Origin: Cognatitamlana onchidii
Lineage (GTDB): Bacteria; Bacteroidota; Bacteroidia; Flavobacteriales; Flavobacteriaceae
Assembly (NCBI RefSeq): GCF_004804355.1
Contig: NZ_SRWZ01000001.1
Span: forward strand, 248,001-312,000
DNA: 64,000 nt
Direction: 5' to 3'
Shown here: positions 19,016 to 27,983 of the stretch, piece by piece
How positions within the stretch are numbered: position 1 is the stretch's first letter
Layout of the letters: every line of letters begins with the position of its first letter
The notes under the pieces: generated by a model
The model's database searches: none
The model's input: only the letters and a program-made list of their open reading frames with translations
What the model was told of the DNA's origin: nothing
Made by a program: the position numbers and the translations under genes

Positions 19016-20112
19016 AGATATATTGAAAACTCCGTGCCCTTATCTACTTGGCTCACAACTTCAACCTTACCTCCCATCGATTCTATATGATTTTTAGTAA
19101 TAAATAAACCAATCCCAATAGCATCTTTGTTAATATGAAAGGTTTTATACATATGAAAAAGCTTCTTTCCATACTTTTCTAAGTCGATCCCAATTCCATT
19201 GTCTGCAATAATTAAAATAACATAATTCTCATCTTCTTCAACAGATATTTTAATTTCTGAGGGTCTAGCTTCAGACCTATACTTAATAGCATTAGTTAAG
19301 AAGTTCAATACAATACTATCCAGGTAAGCAGGAACACCTTTAACAAATACATCATCCTCAATACTATTAATAATTGCAGTATTTGTGTTTCTAGCCAATG
19401 CTGTGACGTTATAAATAGCTTTCTCTACATAATCAAGAAGGTTTAATGTTTCAACTTCATCATTTCCAACTTGTTTAATTTTAGCAACTTCGGTTAAATG
19501 AGACACTGTTTCTTCCAAATTATCTATGGCTTTAACCATCAAATCAAAATTCTCATTGTCGTTAAGCCACTCAAACTCTTCTTGTAAAAAACCTTTTATA
19601 GTCGACAGGTTTCCCGAATGAGATCGTAAATTATGAGTTATAATATCGGCGAATGTATTGAGTCTTTCATTTTGTTCTCTAACAACCTTTAACATAAGTT
19701 TCAACTTATCTTGATTTAGTTTACGACTCGTTATATCCGAAAATTGCCATATCATTTGGGCTGGAGAACCATCTTTATTATTAATTAGGGAGACCGAAAT
19801 GAGTACCCATATAATAGAACCATCTTTATGAAAGTAGCGTTGACGCACACGATACCGATCGATTTTCCCAGCTAATAATCGTTCATATTTAGTTTGATGT
19901 ACTCCCAAATCCTCTCTAAATACAATATTTTGAATATCCATATTAAATAACTCGTTTCGGGTATATCCAAACAAATCACAAATACTATCATTTACTTTTA
20001 TCCAATCCCCATCTAAAGTAAGTATTACAATACCGTTGTAAGTATTGTTAAATATTTTTTCAAAGGAATCGTAGGTGTCAGGAAAATTATTGTGAAGAAA
20101 TGACGCTTTCAT
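19000..20112 (-). CDS. PAS-domain sensor histidine kinase (orphan)
   Basis: The 370-residue soluble kinase has one PAS domain (about 15-130), a coiled dimerisation helix and an ATPase domain. The phosphoacceptor segment is ADIITHNLRSHSGNLSTI with H160: the proline of the usual HELRTP box is replaced by His and Ser. N box (NFLTNAIKYRSEARPSEI), G1 (DNGIGID) and G2 (AIGIGLFITKNHIESMGG) are intact, so it should be active. There is no transmembrane segment, so the signal is probably cytoplasmic. No response regulator is adjacent; its partner is encoded elsewhere. Confidence 0.88.
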   Translation of the reverse strand: MKASFLHNNFPDTYDSFEKIFNNTYNGIVILTLDGDWIKVNDSICDLFGYTRNELFNMDIQNIVFREDLGVHQTKYERLLAGKIDRYRVRQRYFHKDGSIIWVLISVSLINNKDGSPAQMIWQFSDITSRKLNQDKLKLMLKVVREQNERLNTFADIITHNLRSHSGNLSTIKGFLQEEFEWLNDNENFDLMVKAIDNLEETVSHLTEVAKIKQVGNDEVETLNLLDYVEKAIYNVTALARNTNTAIINSIEDDVFVKGVPAYLDSIVLNFLTNAIKYRSEARPSEIKISVEEDENYVILIIADNGIGIDLEKYGKKLFHMYKTFHINKDAIGIGLFITKNHIESMGGKVEVVSQVDKGTEFSIYLKKAC

Positions 20113-20220
20113 GCATAAGAAATTACAAGTTATATACGCTATTATATACTTATGGTCTTAGGCTAGGGTAAATGTCAAGTAAAAGTTACGCAAAAAAAGT
20201 TTTAAACCCAAAAAAGTTCC

Positions 20221-20228
20221 TATATTTG
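20221..20228 (+). promoter_or_regulatory. -7 promoter element (TATATTTG) for rpsO
   Basis: TATATTTG followed by GCCGCTCG lies 55 nt upstream of the rpsO ATG, a typical position for a flavobacterial housekeeping promoter. Confidence 0.6.
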
Positions 20229-20282
20229 CCGCTCGAAAGATAGACTTTCGTTTACATAACAATTATTTACAACAATATTAGC

Positions 20283-20552
20283 ATGTATTTATCAAAAGAA
20301 GCAAAAGAAGAAATCTTCGCAAAACACGGAAAAGGAAAAAATGATTCTGGTTCTGCTGAAGGACAAATCGCCTTATTTACGGCACGAATTAATCACTTAA
20401 CAGAACACTTAAAAAAGAATCGTAAAGATTATAACACAGAGCGTTCGTTAGTAAAATTAGTAGGTAAGCGTCGTGCTTTATTAGATTACTTAACTAAGAA
20501 AGATATCTTAAGATATCGTGCCATAGTAAAAGAATTAGGATTAAGAAAATAA
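20283..20552 (+). CDS. rpsO: 30S ribosomal protein S15
   Basis: At 89 residues this is full-length S15, with the conserved GSAEGQIALFTARINHLTEHLK and LVGKRRALLDYL segments that bind 16S rRNA helices H20-H22. It is followed by a strong terminator and then pnp, the conserved rpsO-pnp pairing of many bacteria. Confidence 0.97.
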   Translation: MYLSKEAKEEIFAKHGKGKNDSGSAEGQIALFTARINHLTEHLKKNRKDYNTERSLVKLVGKRRALLDYLTKKDILRYRAIVKELGLRK

Positions 20553-20563
20553 TCGAAAAACAT

Positions 20564-20597
20564 AAAGACCACGTCATTAGCGTGGTCTTTTGTTTTT
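20564..20597 (+). terminator. Intrinsic terminator after rpsO
   Basis: A perfect 10-bp stem AAAGACCACG / CGTGGTCTTT with loop TCATTAG, followed by TGTTTTT, lies 12 nt after the rpsO stop. pnp therefore probably needs its own promoter or read-through. Confidence 0.9.
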
Positions 20598-20841
20598 GCC
20601 TTAATTTAAGGCTTTTAGACAGGGAATTCTACCAACAGGCAGACCCCGAATAATATAACTCTTGCGACAGAGTCTAAACCTCGCAGTATTTAGAAGAAGC
20701 TAGATTCTGAAAATAGATTCAGGACAAAAGGTTTTTCATTGGTCGAGACATTTAGTCACACACAACAACTACACACAACACAACGACCATTGTTTAACAA
20801 AGCTTAAGCATATCTGTGCTTAGGTGACAAGAAAAAAATTT

Positions 20842-23106
20842 ATGATTCCAAAAACATTTAAAGAGGTTATTGACCTTGGTGACGGTAGAGAAATTTCTAT
20901 CGAAACTGGAAAATTAGCAAAACAAGCTCATGGTAGCGTTGTCGTGCAATCTGGAAACTGTATGTTATTATGTACCGTTGTTTCCAATTACAAAGCTGCC
21001 GATGTCGATTTTTTACCTTTAACAGTAGACTATCGTGAAAAATTTGCGGCAGCAGGGAGATACCCTGGTGGATTCTTTAAGAGAGAAGCTAGACCAAGTG
21101 ACGGCGAGGTATTAACCATGCGTTTAGTAGACCGCGTTTTACGTCCGTTATTCCCAAAAGATTATCACTCTGAAACTCAGGTAATGATTCAGTTAATGTC
21201 TCACGATCCTGAAGTAATGCCAGATGCTATGGCTGGTTTAGCCGCTTCTGCAGCTATTCAATTATCCGATTTCCCTTTTGAATGCCCAATCTCCGAAGTA
21301 AGAGTTGGTCGTATTAATGGTGAATTAATTATCAATCCTTCTTTCTCTCAGCTAGATGAATCTGACATCGATATGGTTATTGGCGCTTCGGCTGATTCTG
21401 TAATGATGGTTGAGGGTGAAATGGATGAGATTTCTGAAGAAGAAATGACTGAAGCTATCAAGTTTGCGCATGAAGCTATTAAAGTACAATGTGATGCTCA
21501 AATTAGATTAGCGGAAGCCTTTGGCAAAAAAGAAACTCGTGAATATGAACCTGAAAGAGAAGATGAGGACTTAGCTAAAAAGATTCATGATATGGCATAC
21601 GACAAAGTGTATGCTGTAGCTAAAGCGGGTTCTTCCAAACACGAAAGAAGTGCTGCTTTTGCAGAAATAAAGGAGGAAATTGTGGCTTCATTCTCTGAAG
21701 AAGAGCTAGAAGATTTCGGCGATTTAATTTCCAAATATTACAGTAAAGCTGAAAAGGCCGCTGTACGTGACTTAACTTTGAATGAAGGTTTACGTTTAGA
21801 CGGCCGTAAAACAACCGATATCAGACCAATATGGTGTGAGGTTGACTACTTACCATCTACACACGGTTCTTCAATATTTACACGAGGGGAAACTCAAGCA
21901 CTAGCCACAGTAACCTTAGGTACTTCTAGAGAAGCTAACCAAATAGATATGCCATCTTTTGAAGGTGAAGAGCGCTTCTATTTACATTATAACTTCCCTC
22001 CTTTTTCAACAGGTGAAGCTAGACCTATTCGTGGAACATCTCGTCGTGAAGTTGGACACGGTAACTTAGCCCAACGTGCTTTAAAAGGTATGGTTCCTGA
22101 AGACTGTCCTTATACAGTACGTGTGGTTTCTGAGATTTTAGAATCAAATGGTTCTTCATCTATGGCAACCGTTTGTGCTGGAACAATGGCTATGATGGAT
22201 GCTGGTGTACAACTAAAGAAACCGGTTTCTGGTATTGCTATGGGATTAATCTCAGATGCTGAGACTGGAAACTACGCGGTTTTATCTGATATCTTAGGTG
22301 ATGAAGATCATTTAGGTGATATGGACTTTAAAGTAACCGGTACTGAAGACGGTATCACCGCTTGCCAAATGGATATTAAAGTAAAAGGATTGTCTTACGA
22401 AATCTTAGTGAACGCTTTAAAACAAGCACGTGATGGTCGTTTACATATTTTAGGTAAGATAACTGAAACCATAGCAACACCTAATGCAGAAGTTAAGGAG
22501 CACGCGCCTACCATGGTTACTAGACGTATTCCTAACGAGTTTATTGGTGCTTTAATTGGTCCTGGCGGAAAAGTAATTCAAGAACTGCAAAAAGAAACAG
22601 AAACCACTATAGTTATTAATGAAGACCCTATAACTGAAGAAGGTGTGGTTGAAGTTTTAGGTGTTGGTAGCAAAGGTATTGATGCTGTACTTGCCAAAAT
22701 TGATGCTTTAATGTTTAAGCCTGAAGTTGGTAGCGTTTACGAAGTAAAAGTAATTAAAATGCTTGATTTTGGTGCCGTAGTAGAATATACTGAAGCGCCA
22801 GGTAACGAGGTGTTATTACACGTAAGTGAACTAGCTTGGGAACGTACCGAAAATGTATCGGATGTTGTGAATATGGGTGATATATTTGATGTGAAGTACT
22901 TTGGAGTTGATCCAAAAACACGCAAAGAAAAAGTATCTCGTAAAGCTATTTTACCAAAACCAGAAGGTTGGCAACCAAGACCTCCTAGAGATAACAACAG
23001 AGGTGGTCGTGACAACAGAGGTAGAGATAACCGTGGACGTGACAATCGCGGAAGAGATAATCGCAGAGAGGATAGAAAACCTAGAGAAGATAAGAAGGAA
23101 GATTAA
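20842..23106 (+). CDS. pnp: Polynucleotide phosphorylase
   Basis: I use the ATG at 20842 (754 residues); the in-frame GTG at 20824 adds MTRKKF, which is not family sequence. Two RNase PH domains are present ([20 protein letters not shown] and the [10 protein letters not shown]...[13 protein letters not shown] half), then KH ([17 protein letters not shown]) and S1 ([20 protein letters not shown]...LLHVSELA) domains. It phosphorolytically degrades mRNA 3' to 5' and can add tails. After S1 it has a basic Arg/Gly/Asp/Asn-rich tail of about 45 residues with repeated RGRDN units, then a charged [10 protein letters not shown] end. Confidence 0.96.
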   Translation: MIPKTFKEVIDLGDGREISIETGKLAKQAHGSVVVQSGNCMLLCTVVSNYKAADVDFLPLTVDYREKFAAAGRYPGGFFKREARPSDGEVLTMRLVDRVLRPLFPKDYHSETQVMIQLMSHDPEVMPDAMAGLAASAAIQLSDFPFECPISEVRVGRINGELIINPSFSQLDESDIDMVIGASADSVMMVEGEMDEISEEEMTEAIKFAHEAIKVQCDAQIRLAEAFGKKETREYEPEREDEDLAKKIHDMAYDKVYAVAKAGSSKHERSAAFAEIKEEIVASFSEEELEDFGDLISKYYSKAEKAAVRDLTLNEGLRLDGRKTTDIRPIWCEVDYLPSTHGSSIFTRGETQALATVTLGTSREANQIDMPSFEGEERFYLHYNFPPFSTGEARPIRGTSRREVGHGNLAQRALKGMVPEDCPYTVRVVSEILESNGSSSMATVCAGTMAMMDAGVQLKKPVSGIAMGLISDAETGNYAVLSDILGDEDHLGDMDFKVTGTEDGITACQMDIKVKGLSYEILVNALKQARDGRLHILGKITETIATPNAEVKEHAPTMVTRRIPNEFIGALIGPGGKVIQELQKETETTIVINEDPITEEGVVEVLGVGSKGIDAVLAKIDALMFKPEVGSVYEVKVIKMLDFGAVVEYTEAPGNEVLLHVSELAWERTENVSDVVNMGDIFDVKYFGVDPKTRKEKVSRKAILPKPEGWQPRPPRDNNRGGRDNRGRDNRGRDNRGRDNRREDRKPREDKKED

Positions 23107-23129
23107 TACTTTCCATACTTTTTAAGTTT

Positions 23130-23166
23130 AAAAGCCATCAAATAAAATTGATGGCTTTTTCTTTTT
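23130..23166 (+). terminator. Intrinsic terminator after pnp
   Basis: A 12-13-bp stem AAAAGCCATCAA / TTGATGGCTTTT with loop ATAAAA and T-rich tail lies 24 nt after the pnp stop. It marks the left edge of the accessory stretch. Confidence 0.9.
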
Positions 23167-23263
23167 GTGTTACTCGTTTTAAAAATTATATCTAAACGGT
23201 ATTATAAATAATTCGCATTTTTTTAACACTATTAAAGCTAGATGCAGTTATATTATTTAAGCT

Positions 23264-23749
23264 TTAACGAGCTACGGATTCCTTGAACAATTGCCAACGT
23301 TTAGAATCGCCGTTTATAATAAAGCCTTCACTATTTTTAAATATAGCCGTGATCCCCCCAACAGCAGCACCATAAAAAGCTCCAGAGAATCCAAAAGCTA
23401 AGATAGCCCCTCCTCTCGAATAAGGCCAAAGATCGTCCTCGTTCGCTGTAATAGCAAGGGCAACTCCTACCCCCGTACCAACTAAAGCGCCTTTAGCAAT
23501 ATTATTCCCAGCCGATTTTTTTGTTTTAATTCTACCTATATCCTTCAAAAAAAGACTTCGGTATACTTCGGATCGTCTAAGTCCTATAACGCTATCGTTT
23601 ATAAAAGCAATTTTTCCTGTACCAATTTTTTTATCGTTCAAATTATAAACTCTAACAAATATTTTATTTAAACTCTCGGGTTTCTGAGCATAACTCAATT
23701 TTGGATTTAAGTACATAATAAGTACGACAACACATCCTATAACTCTCAT
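23264..23749 (-). CDS. Exported glycine-rich hypothetical protein
   Basis: The 161-residue protein has an N-terminal signal-like hydrophobic segment (MRVIGCVVVLIMYLNPKLSYAQ). A short charged region follows, then two glycine-rich hydrophobic stretches, NIAKGALVGTGVGVALAI (about 90-107) and GGAILAFGFSGAFYGAAVGGITAIF (about 119-143), of glycine-zipper type. Glycine zippers insert in or cross membranes, so an envelope location is likely. It lies 122 bp downstream of the AraC-type regulator gene on the same strand, with a conserved hairpin between them. I do not recognise a named family. Confidence 0.6.
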   Translation of the reverse strand: MRVIGCVVVLIMYLNPKLSYAQKPESLNKIFVRVYNLNDKKIGTGKIAFINDSVIGLRRSEVYRSLFLKDIGRIKTKKSAGNNIAKGALVGTGVGVALAITANEDDLWPYSRGGAILAFGFSGAFYGAAVGGITAIFKNSEGFIINGDSKRWQLFKESVAR

Positions 23750-23825
23750 GATACTAACTTTTGATTAATAGCTACCATTAAAGTTATGGTACATCGAGAT
23801 ATTAACTATCCGAAAAAATCTTTAG

Positions 23826-23860
23826 AATAAAAAATAGGGCGTCCAACGATAATTTCGGAC
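23826..23860 (-). promoter_or_regulatory. Conserved hairpin downstream of AraC regulator (copy 1)
   Basis: On the minus strand, 11 nt after the regulator stop, GTCCGA pairs with TTGGAC (six pairs, one G-T) around loop AATTATCG; a CCCTATTTTTTATTC tract follows. Nearly the same sequence occurs at the same distance after the paralogous regulator (41020-41053). It could be a weak terminator or attenuator, or a protein-binding site; I cannot tell which. Confidence 0.5.
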
Positions 23861-23871
23861 AATATAAACAC

Positions 23872-25008
23872 TTAATACTTAGCTCTGAATGTAGAAGGTG
23901 TTTCTGAGGTGAATTTTTTAAACGCAGCGTAAAACGTCGATTTCGAATTAAAGCCGCATTCCAAACCAATGGCAACTATGGTGTAGTTACTATAGGCTTT
24001 ATTAGATAAAAATCTCTTTGCTTGTTCTATCCTTAATGCGTTAATAAAATCAGAGAAATTAAAATCACTGTAGGAATTTATTAGTTTTGAGAAATAACTT
24101 TTACTCATTCCTAACTCTGCAGCCAATACTTCCATACTTAATAATGGGTCTAGGTATAATTTATCATTAATGATATGTGACTTTATCTTTTCAAAATCTT
24201 TTTGATGTTTCTCATTTAAAAATTCATCTTCACTATGAGAATGCGCTTTTAATTCCTGCGCTCCTATTAATACCTTATTGGTTTCTATAGAACTTCGTAA
24301 TACGATTCTATCTCTTAAAACATTATATTTATAAACCCCTTGGTACCCCATCCAGTAAAGCACAATGGAAGAGCTGAGATTCAAAAACAAAAAAGCCTCA
24401 GTATTTCCAGTAAGCAACTTAATAAGTAATGCAACTGCCCAAAAGCCAATGACTACGACTCCCATTCTAATAAACCACTTAATCCAATTTAGGTCATCAT
24501 AAGACAATATGTACGTTATTAGATGGTTTCTCCTAAAAATTAACAAACTGGCCTTCACAAAAAGAAAAATACTATATAAGAGATTAAAAACATCTTCATA
24601 TAATGAATAAACCTCGATAAGGTGAATATCTCGATTTGGCACATAATAGTAAACATATAATATCAAACCCATACGAATTACTATTTCGACGGTAAAAACA
24701 ATTAATGAAAACTTTAAAAAATCTCTGACTTTGTCTTGAACTTGAACAAAGTGCGTGGTAAAAGCATAAAACATAGGTAAGACAAGAACATACCAAGGTA
24801 CTAGTAGTTGTTGAATTACAAAGCAATCTGAAATATAACCATTATCTATCAACCACCTTTGAAGGTTGTTTAATGAAATAAAAAGCACCGTAAGGTTTAA
24901 GAAAATAATTACGCGATCACACTTTTTTTTAGACAAAGTTGTAACAAGGTTAAATGCAAAACCTTGAACGACTCCAGCGATTAGAAAAAAATTGATAATT
25001 GATGTCAA
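23872..25008 (-). CDS. Membrane-anchored AraC-family regulator (paralog 1)
   Basis: The 378-residue protein has about seven hydrophobic segments in residues 1-230, then a cytoplasmic linker and a C-terminal AraC double helix-turn-helix (about 280-378), with the family signature IVAIGLECGFNSKSTFYAAFKKFTSETPSTFR. It is likely a one-component sensor regulator with the sensor in the inner membrane. It aligns without gaps to the protein at 41064-42200, at roughly 70% identity by eye. It is divergent from the glycosyltransferase gene at 25359, a possible target. Confidence 0.85.
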   Translation of the reverse strand: MTSIINFFLIAGVVQGFAFNLVTTLSKKKCDRVIIFLNLTVLFISLNNLQRWLIDNGYISDCFVIQQLLVPWYVLVLPMFYAFTTHFVQVQDKVRDFLKFSLIVFTVEIVIRMGLILYVYYYVPNRDIHLIEVYSLYEDVFNLLYSIFLFVKASLLIFRRNHLITYILSYDDLNWIKWFIRMGVVVIGFWAVALLIKLLTGNTEAFLFLNLSSSIVLYWMGYQGVYKYNVLRDRIVLRSSIETNKVLIGAQELKAHSHSEDEFLNEKHQKDFEKIKSHIINDKLYLDPLLSMEVLAAELGMSKSYFSKLINSYSDFNFSDFINALRIEQAKRFLSNKAYSNYTIVAIGLECGFNSKSTFYAAFKKFTSETPSTFRAKY

Positions 25009-25358
25009 ATCTGTCAGTAAATTTTACTAAATTTAAGAATTTCAGGTTATTACACAACCACAAATGCTTCAAATCGAATTCGAAAAGGAACCTCGTAGTC
25101 CTTTAAACAATTGTTTAGTAACTAATACTATTCTTTAAAAAACATGTTTTACGTAAATACATTGGGACATTAATGTTACTATAAATAGTTCTCAAATCAC
25201 TTTACCATCTATTTTTCTTAAAATCAAATATTTAATAAAAAATAGCATCTGTATCTTCCATTATCACAATATGGTTTTAAAAAAAATCTAAACCTGTTTT
25301 ATTCACGTATAACCCATAAAACCATTACTATTTAGTGATCCATTAAAACCCCTCTATC
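25009..25358. other. Divergent intergenic region with short palindromes
   Basis: This 350-bp gap lies between the AraC regulator and the glycosyltransferase. It contains a perfect 14-nt palindrome TAAACAATTGTTTA (25104-25117), a 10-nt palindrome TCGAATTCGA (25076-25085) and a hairpin AAAGGA / TCCTTT (25084-25104). These could be operators for the adjacent regulator. I see no ORF or consensus promoter. Confidence 0.4.
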
Positions 25359-26726
25359 ATGAGTATTAAAAGACTTCACCGTATTATTAATATTAAATAC
25401 AAAAAAACAAACCTCTGGAGTTTTATCGTATTAGTATGTACTTTTCTTCTAATACTTGATGCGATATATTTATTCTTCATACTTCAAAATGATTTCTACG
25501 AATTTAATATTGAAAGAACGGGATCGATATTGGGATCTACTTTTATGATTATAGCAGTTGCCTTACTTATTTTTAAGGCCAGTTTTTTTATATACACCCT
25601 CTACAAATACTTTAAATACAAACCAATAGCATCTGCCTTGGACAATGAGCTACCCTCCTGTACGGTCATTGTTCCAGCCTATAACGAAGGCAAACAAGTT
25701 TACGATACACTTATGAGTTTAGCTAAAAGTGATTATCCGAAACATAAATTACAATTACTGGCTATTGACGATGGTAGCAAAGATGATACCTGGCCTTGGA
25801 TTATCGAGGCTAAAAAAGTTTTAGGAGATGGCTTGTCTATCTTTAAGCAACCTAAAAACAAAGGAAAACGTCATGCACTTTATCGCGGATTTAATGAAGG
25901 TACAGGTGATATATTTGTTACTGTAGATAGCGATTCTATTGTAACAGAAGACACCCTAAGAAATTTAGTAAGTCCTTTTGTATCAAACGAAAAATGCGGG
26001 GCTGTTGCAGGAAATATTAGAGTACTAAATAATAAGAAAGCTCTGCTTCCAAAAATGCTGGATGTTAGTTTTGTTTTAAGTTTCGAGTTTGTGCGTTCAG
26101 CTGAGAGTAGTCTTAATTCTGTATTGTGTACGCCAGGTGCCCTGGCGGCATATCGCCGTGATGCTGTTTTTGCTTGTCTTCCAGAATGGATTAATCAAAC
26201 TTTTATGGGAAAACCATCAGATATTGGCGAGGACCGGGCAATGACCAACATGATTTTAAAACAGGGCTACCATGTTTTATTTCAAAGAAATGCCTATGCC
26301 TATACCAACGTTCCTGAAAAATACAATGATTTGTACAAAATGTTTATTAGATGGGGTCGAAGCAATGTTCGTGAAAATATAGCCATGTCTAAATACGTAT
26401 TTACAAATTTTAAAGAAGAATCAAAGTTCGGAACGCGCTTATTATTTTTAAGTCAGTCTCTTGAAATCATAATGTGCTATCCTTTTTTAATTTTTATGTT
26501 ACTTTTTGTTGTTATGCACCCTTTACTATTTATAAGCTCTACCCTTTTTAGTGTCTTTATTCTATCAACTTTTTCTGTTATTTTTTATGCTAAAAAATAT
26601 GATTTATCAGAATCATTATGGGCATATACCTATAGCATATTGTATACATTTGGATTGTTTTGGATTACGCCCTACTCAATCGCTACAGCAAATAAAAGTG
26701 GTTGGTTAACCAGAGAAATAAAATAG
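25359..26726 (+). CDS. Family 2 glycosyltransferase, hyaluronan/chitin-synthase-like
   Basis: The 455-residue membrane enzyme has two N-terminal TM helices (about 20-42, 58-82), a GT-A domain, and C-terminal TM helices (about 365-450). Catalytic motifs: IVPAYNE (104-110), DDGS (137-140), DSD (190-192), GED (290-292) and RWGRSNVRE (331-339). The last fits the RW of the processive QxxRW motif, but the Q position is M328. Such enzymes polymerise and export a beta-linked polysaccharide from UDP-sugars. With no neighbouring polysaccharide genes, the product cannot be stated. It is monocistronic and convergent with a LysR gene. Confidence 0.82.
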   Translation: MSIKRLHRIINIKYKKTNLWSFIVLVCTFLLILDAIYLFFILQNDFYEFNIERTGSILGSTFMIIAVALLIFKASFFIYTLYKYFKYKPIASALDNELPSCTVIVPAYNEGKQVYDTLMSLAKSDYPKHKLQLLAIDDGSKDDTWPWIIEAKKVLGDGLSIFKQPKNKGKRHALYRGFNEGTGDIFVTVDSDSIVTEDTLRNLVSPFVSNEKCGAVAGNIRVLNNKKALLPKMLDVSFVLSFEFVRSAESSLNSVLCTPGALAAYRRDAVFACLPEWINQTFMGKPSDIGEDRAMTNMILKQGYHVLFQRNAYAYTNVPEKYNDLYKMFIRWGRSNVRENIAMSKYVFTNFKEESKFGTRLLFLSQSLEIIMCYPFLIFMLLFVVMHPLLFISSTLFSVFILSTFSVIFYAKKYDLSESLWAYTYSILYTFGLFWITPYSIATANKSGWLTREIK

Positions 26727-26754
26727 CTAATAGGTTATAAAGGTATAACTTGGC

Positions 26755-27681
26755 TTATTTTGAGGTTTGCAACCAATCAAAATGCTTATTAATAATAGCC
26801 TGCTTGTTTTCAGTTACATAATCAATTAGCGATTTGGCAATGGTAGACATGTTTTTAGAACTAAGCCAAATTAAGTTCCAATTAGTAACAATTGGTAAGC
26901 CCTTTACAGGTATTATCTGTAAATCTCCAATGGTTAGAGCGTTTTTAATACCTATTAATGGCATAATAGAATATCCTAATCCAGAAATAACAGCTTGTTT
27001 TAAAGCTTCATTAGAAGTCAACTCCATCTTCTTGTAAGTTGATACCTTTTTAGAATCAATAAATTTTTCCATGGCCAAACGAGTGGCAGAGCCTTGTTCT
27101 CGGTAAATAAGTGGCAAATTTTGAAATGCAGTTTTCGAAAGGTACTTACCCTTATGAACATAGTCCTTCCCTCCTACCATGTACAGTTCATTTCTCATAA
27201 GCTCAATTCTGTTTATTTTTAGTTTTTTAGGAATGGTTGAAACCATGGCAAAATCTACTTCATTATTCTCTAGAGCTTTAATTACGGAAGCTTTATTTGT
27301 AACATCCATTATCAAGTCCACACCACGGTGCGTGTTAATAAAGTCTGAAATAAAATAAGGCATTACATATTTTGCGGTAGATACAATTGCAATCTTAAGC
27401 TTTCCTGCAAGTTCGCCTTGGTAAGACAAAGCTTTATAATCAATCGCTCTAACTTCGTCCATTATTTTCTCAGCAGCATGAGCAATTTCTTCTCCAAATT
27501 CAGTAATATAAATGCGCCTTCCAACAACTTCGAATAACGGAATTTTAAACTGTTCCTGAAATTTTTTAAGCTGAATTGACACAGCAGGTTGAGTAAGATA
27601 TAATGCCTCTGAGGCCTTTGTAACACTTTGTAATTCAGCAATTTTTAGAAACACTTCAAGCTGGTGCAATGTATAATTCAT
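26755..27681 (-). CDS. LysR-type regulator, CbbR/CmpR-like, divergent to sbtA operon
   Basis: The 308-residue protein has an N-terminal winged HTH (TLHQLEVFLKIAELQSVTKASEALYLTQPAVSIQLKKFQE) and a LysR effector domain (about 90-300). The LYLTQPAVSIQLKKF pattern is that of the CbbR/CmpR/CcmR branch, which controls CO2 fixation and bicarbonate uptake genes in other bacteria. It is transcribed divergently from the small ORF-sbtA operon across an 84-bp gap. This supports, by context, a role as its carbon-status-responsive regulator. Confidence 0.85.
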   Translation of the reverse strand: MNYTLHQLEVFLKIAELQSVTKASEALYLTQPAVSIQLKKFQEQFKIPLFEVVGRRIYITEFGEEIAHAAEKIMDEVRAIDYKALSYQGELAGKLKIAIVSTAKYVMPYFISDFINTHRGVDLIMDVTNKASVIKALENNEVDFAMVSTIPKKLKINRIELMRNELYMVGGKDYVHKGKYLSKTAFQNLPLIYREQGSATRLAMEKFIDSKKVSTYKKMELTSNEALKQAVISGLGYSIMPLIGIKNALTIGDLQIIPVKGLPIVTNWNLIWLSSKNMSTIAKSLIDYVTENKQAIINKHFDWLQTSK

Positions 27682-27765
27682 AAAAAAATGTTATGGTTAA
27701 CATAATAAATATAAATAAAAATATATGAATTATATGTACAAACTTTGCAAAAAAATAAATTCACA

Positions 27766-27960
27766 ATGAAGCAAAAACTTTTACGCAGTTTTAAAAACCT
27801 ACATGAAAAAACAATTTCAATGAACGATGTTATCATGACTTCAATGTACTTACTAGCAATAACCTTCTCTTTAAGGAGTGGTGGTATATTGATAAGAGAA
27901 CTAGTTGTTTGCGGGCTCATTATTGGTTTAGCCTTATTACACAAAAAAACTAGTATTTAA
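27766..27960 (+). CDS. Small membrane protein at head of sbtA operon
   Basis: From the ATG at 27766 this is 64 residues: a basic N-terminus (MKQKLLRSFKNLHEKTI), then two hydrophobic segments (about 21-35 and 43-59) split by SLRSGGILIRE, so a two-helix hairpin is likely. It lies 23 bp upstream of sbtA on the same strand and just inside the divergent LysR promoter region. The family is not recognised. Its position suggests it is co-expressed with the transporter and might be an accessory subunit; that is inference only. Confidence 0.6.
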   Translation: MKQKLLRSFKNLHEKTISMNDVIMTSMYLLAITFSLRSGGILIRELVVCGLIIGLALLHKKTSI

Positions 27961-27983
27961 TTGAAAACCAGAAATTTTTTAAA

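Noticed and set aside
22901-23125. Alternative frame at the pnp 3' end (74 codons)
   Set aside because: It is a frame shadow of the repeated RGRDN tail; the translation is a Val/Thr/Glu repeat with no independent features.
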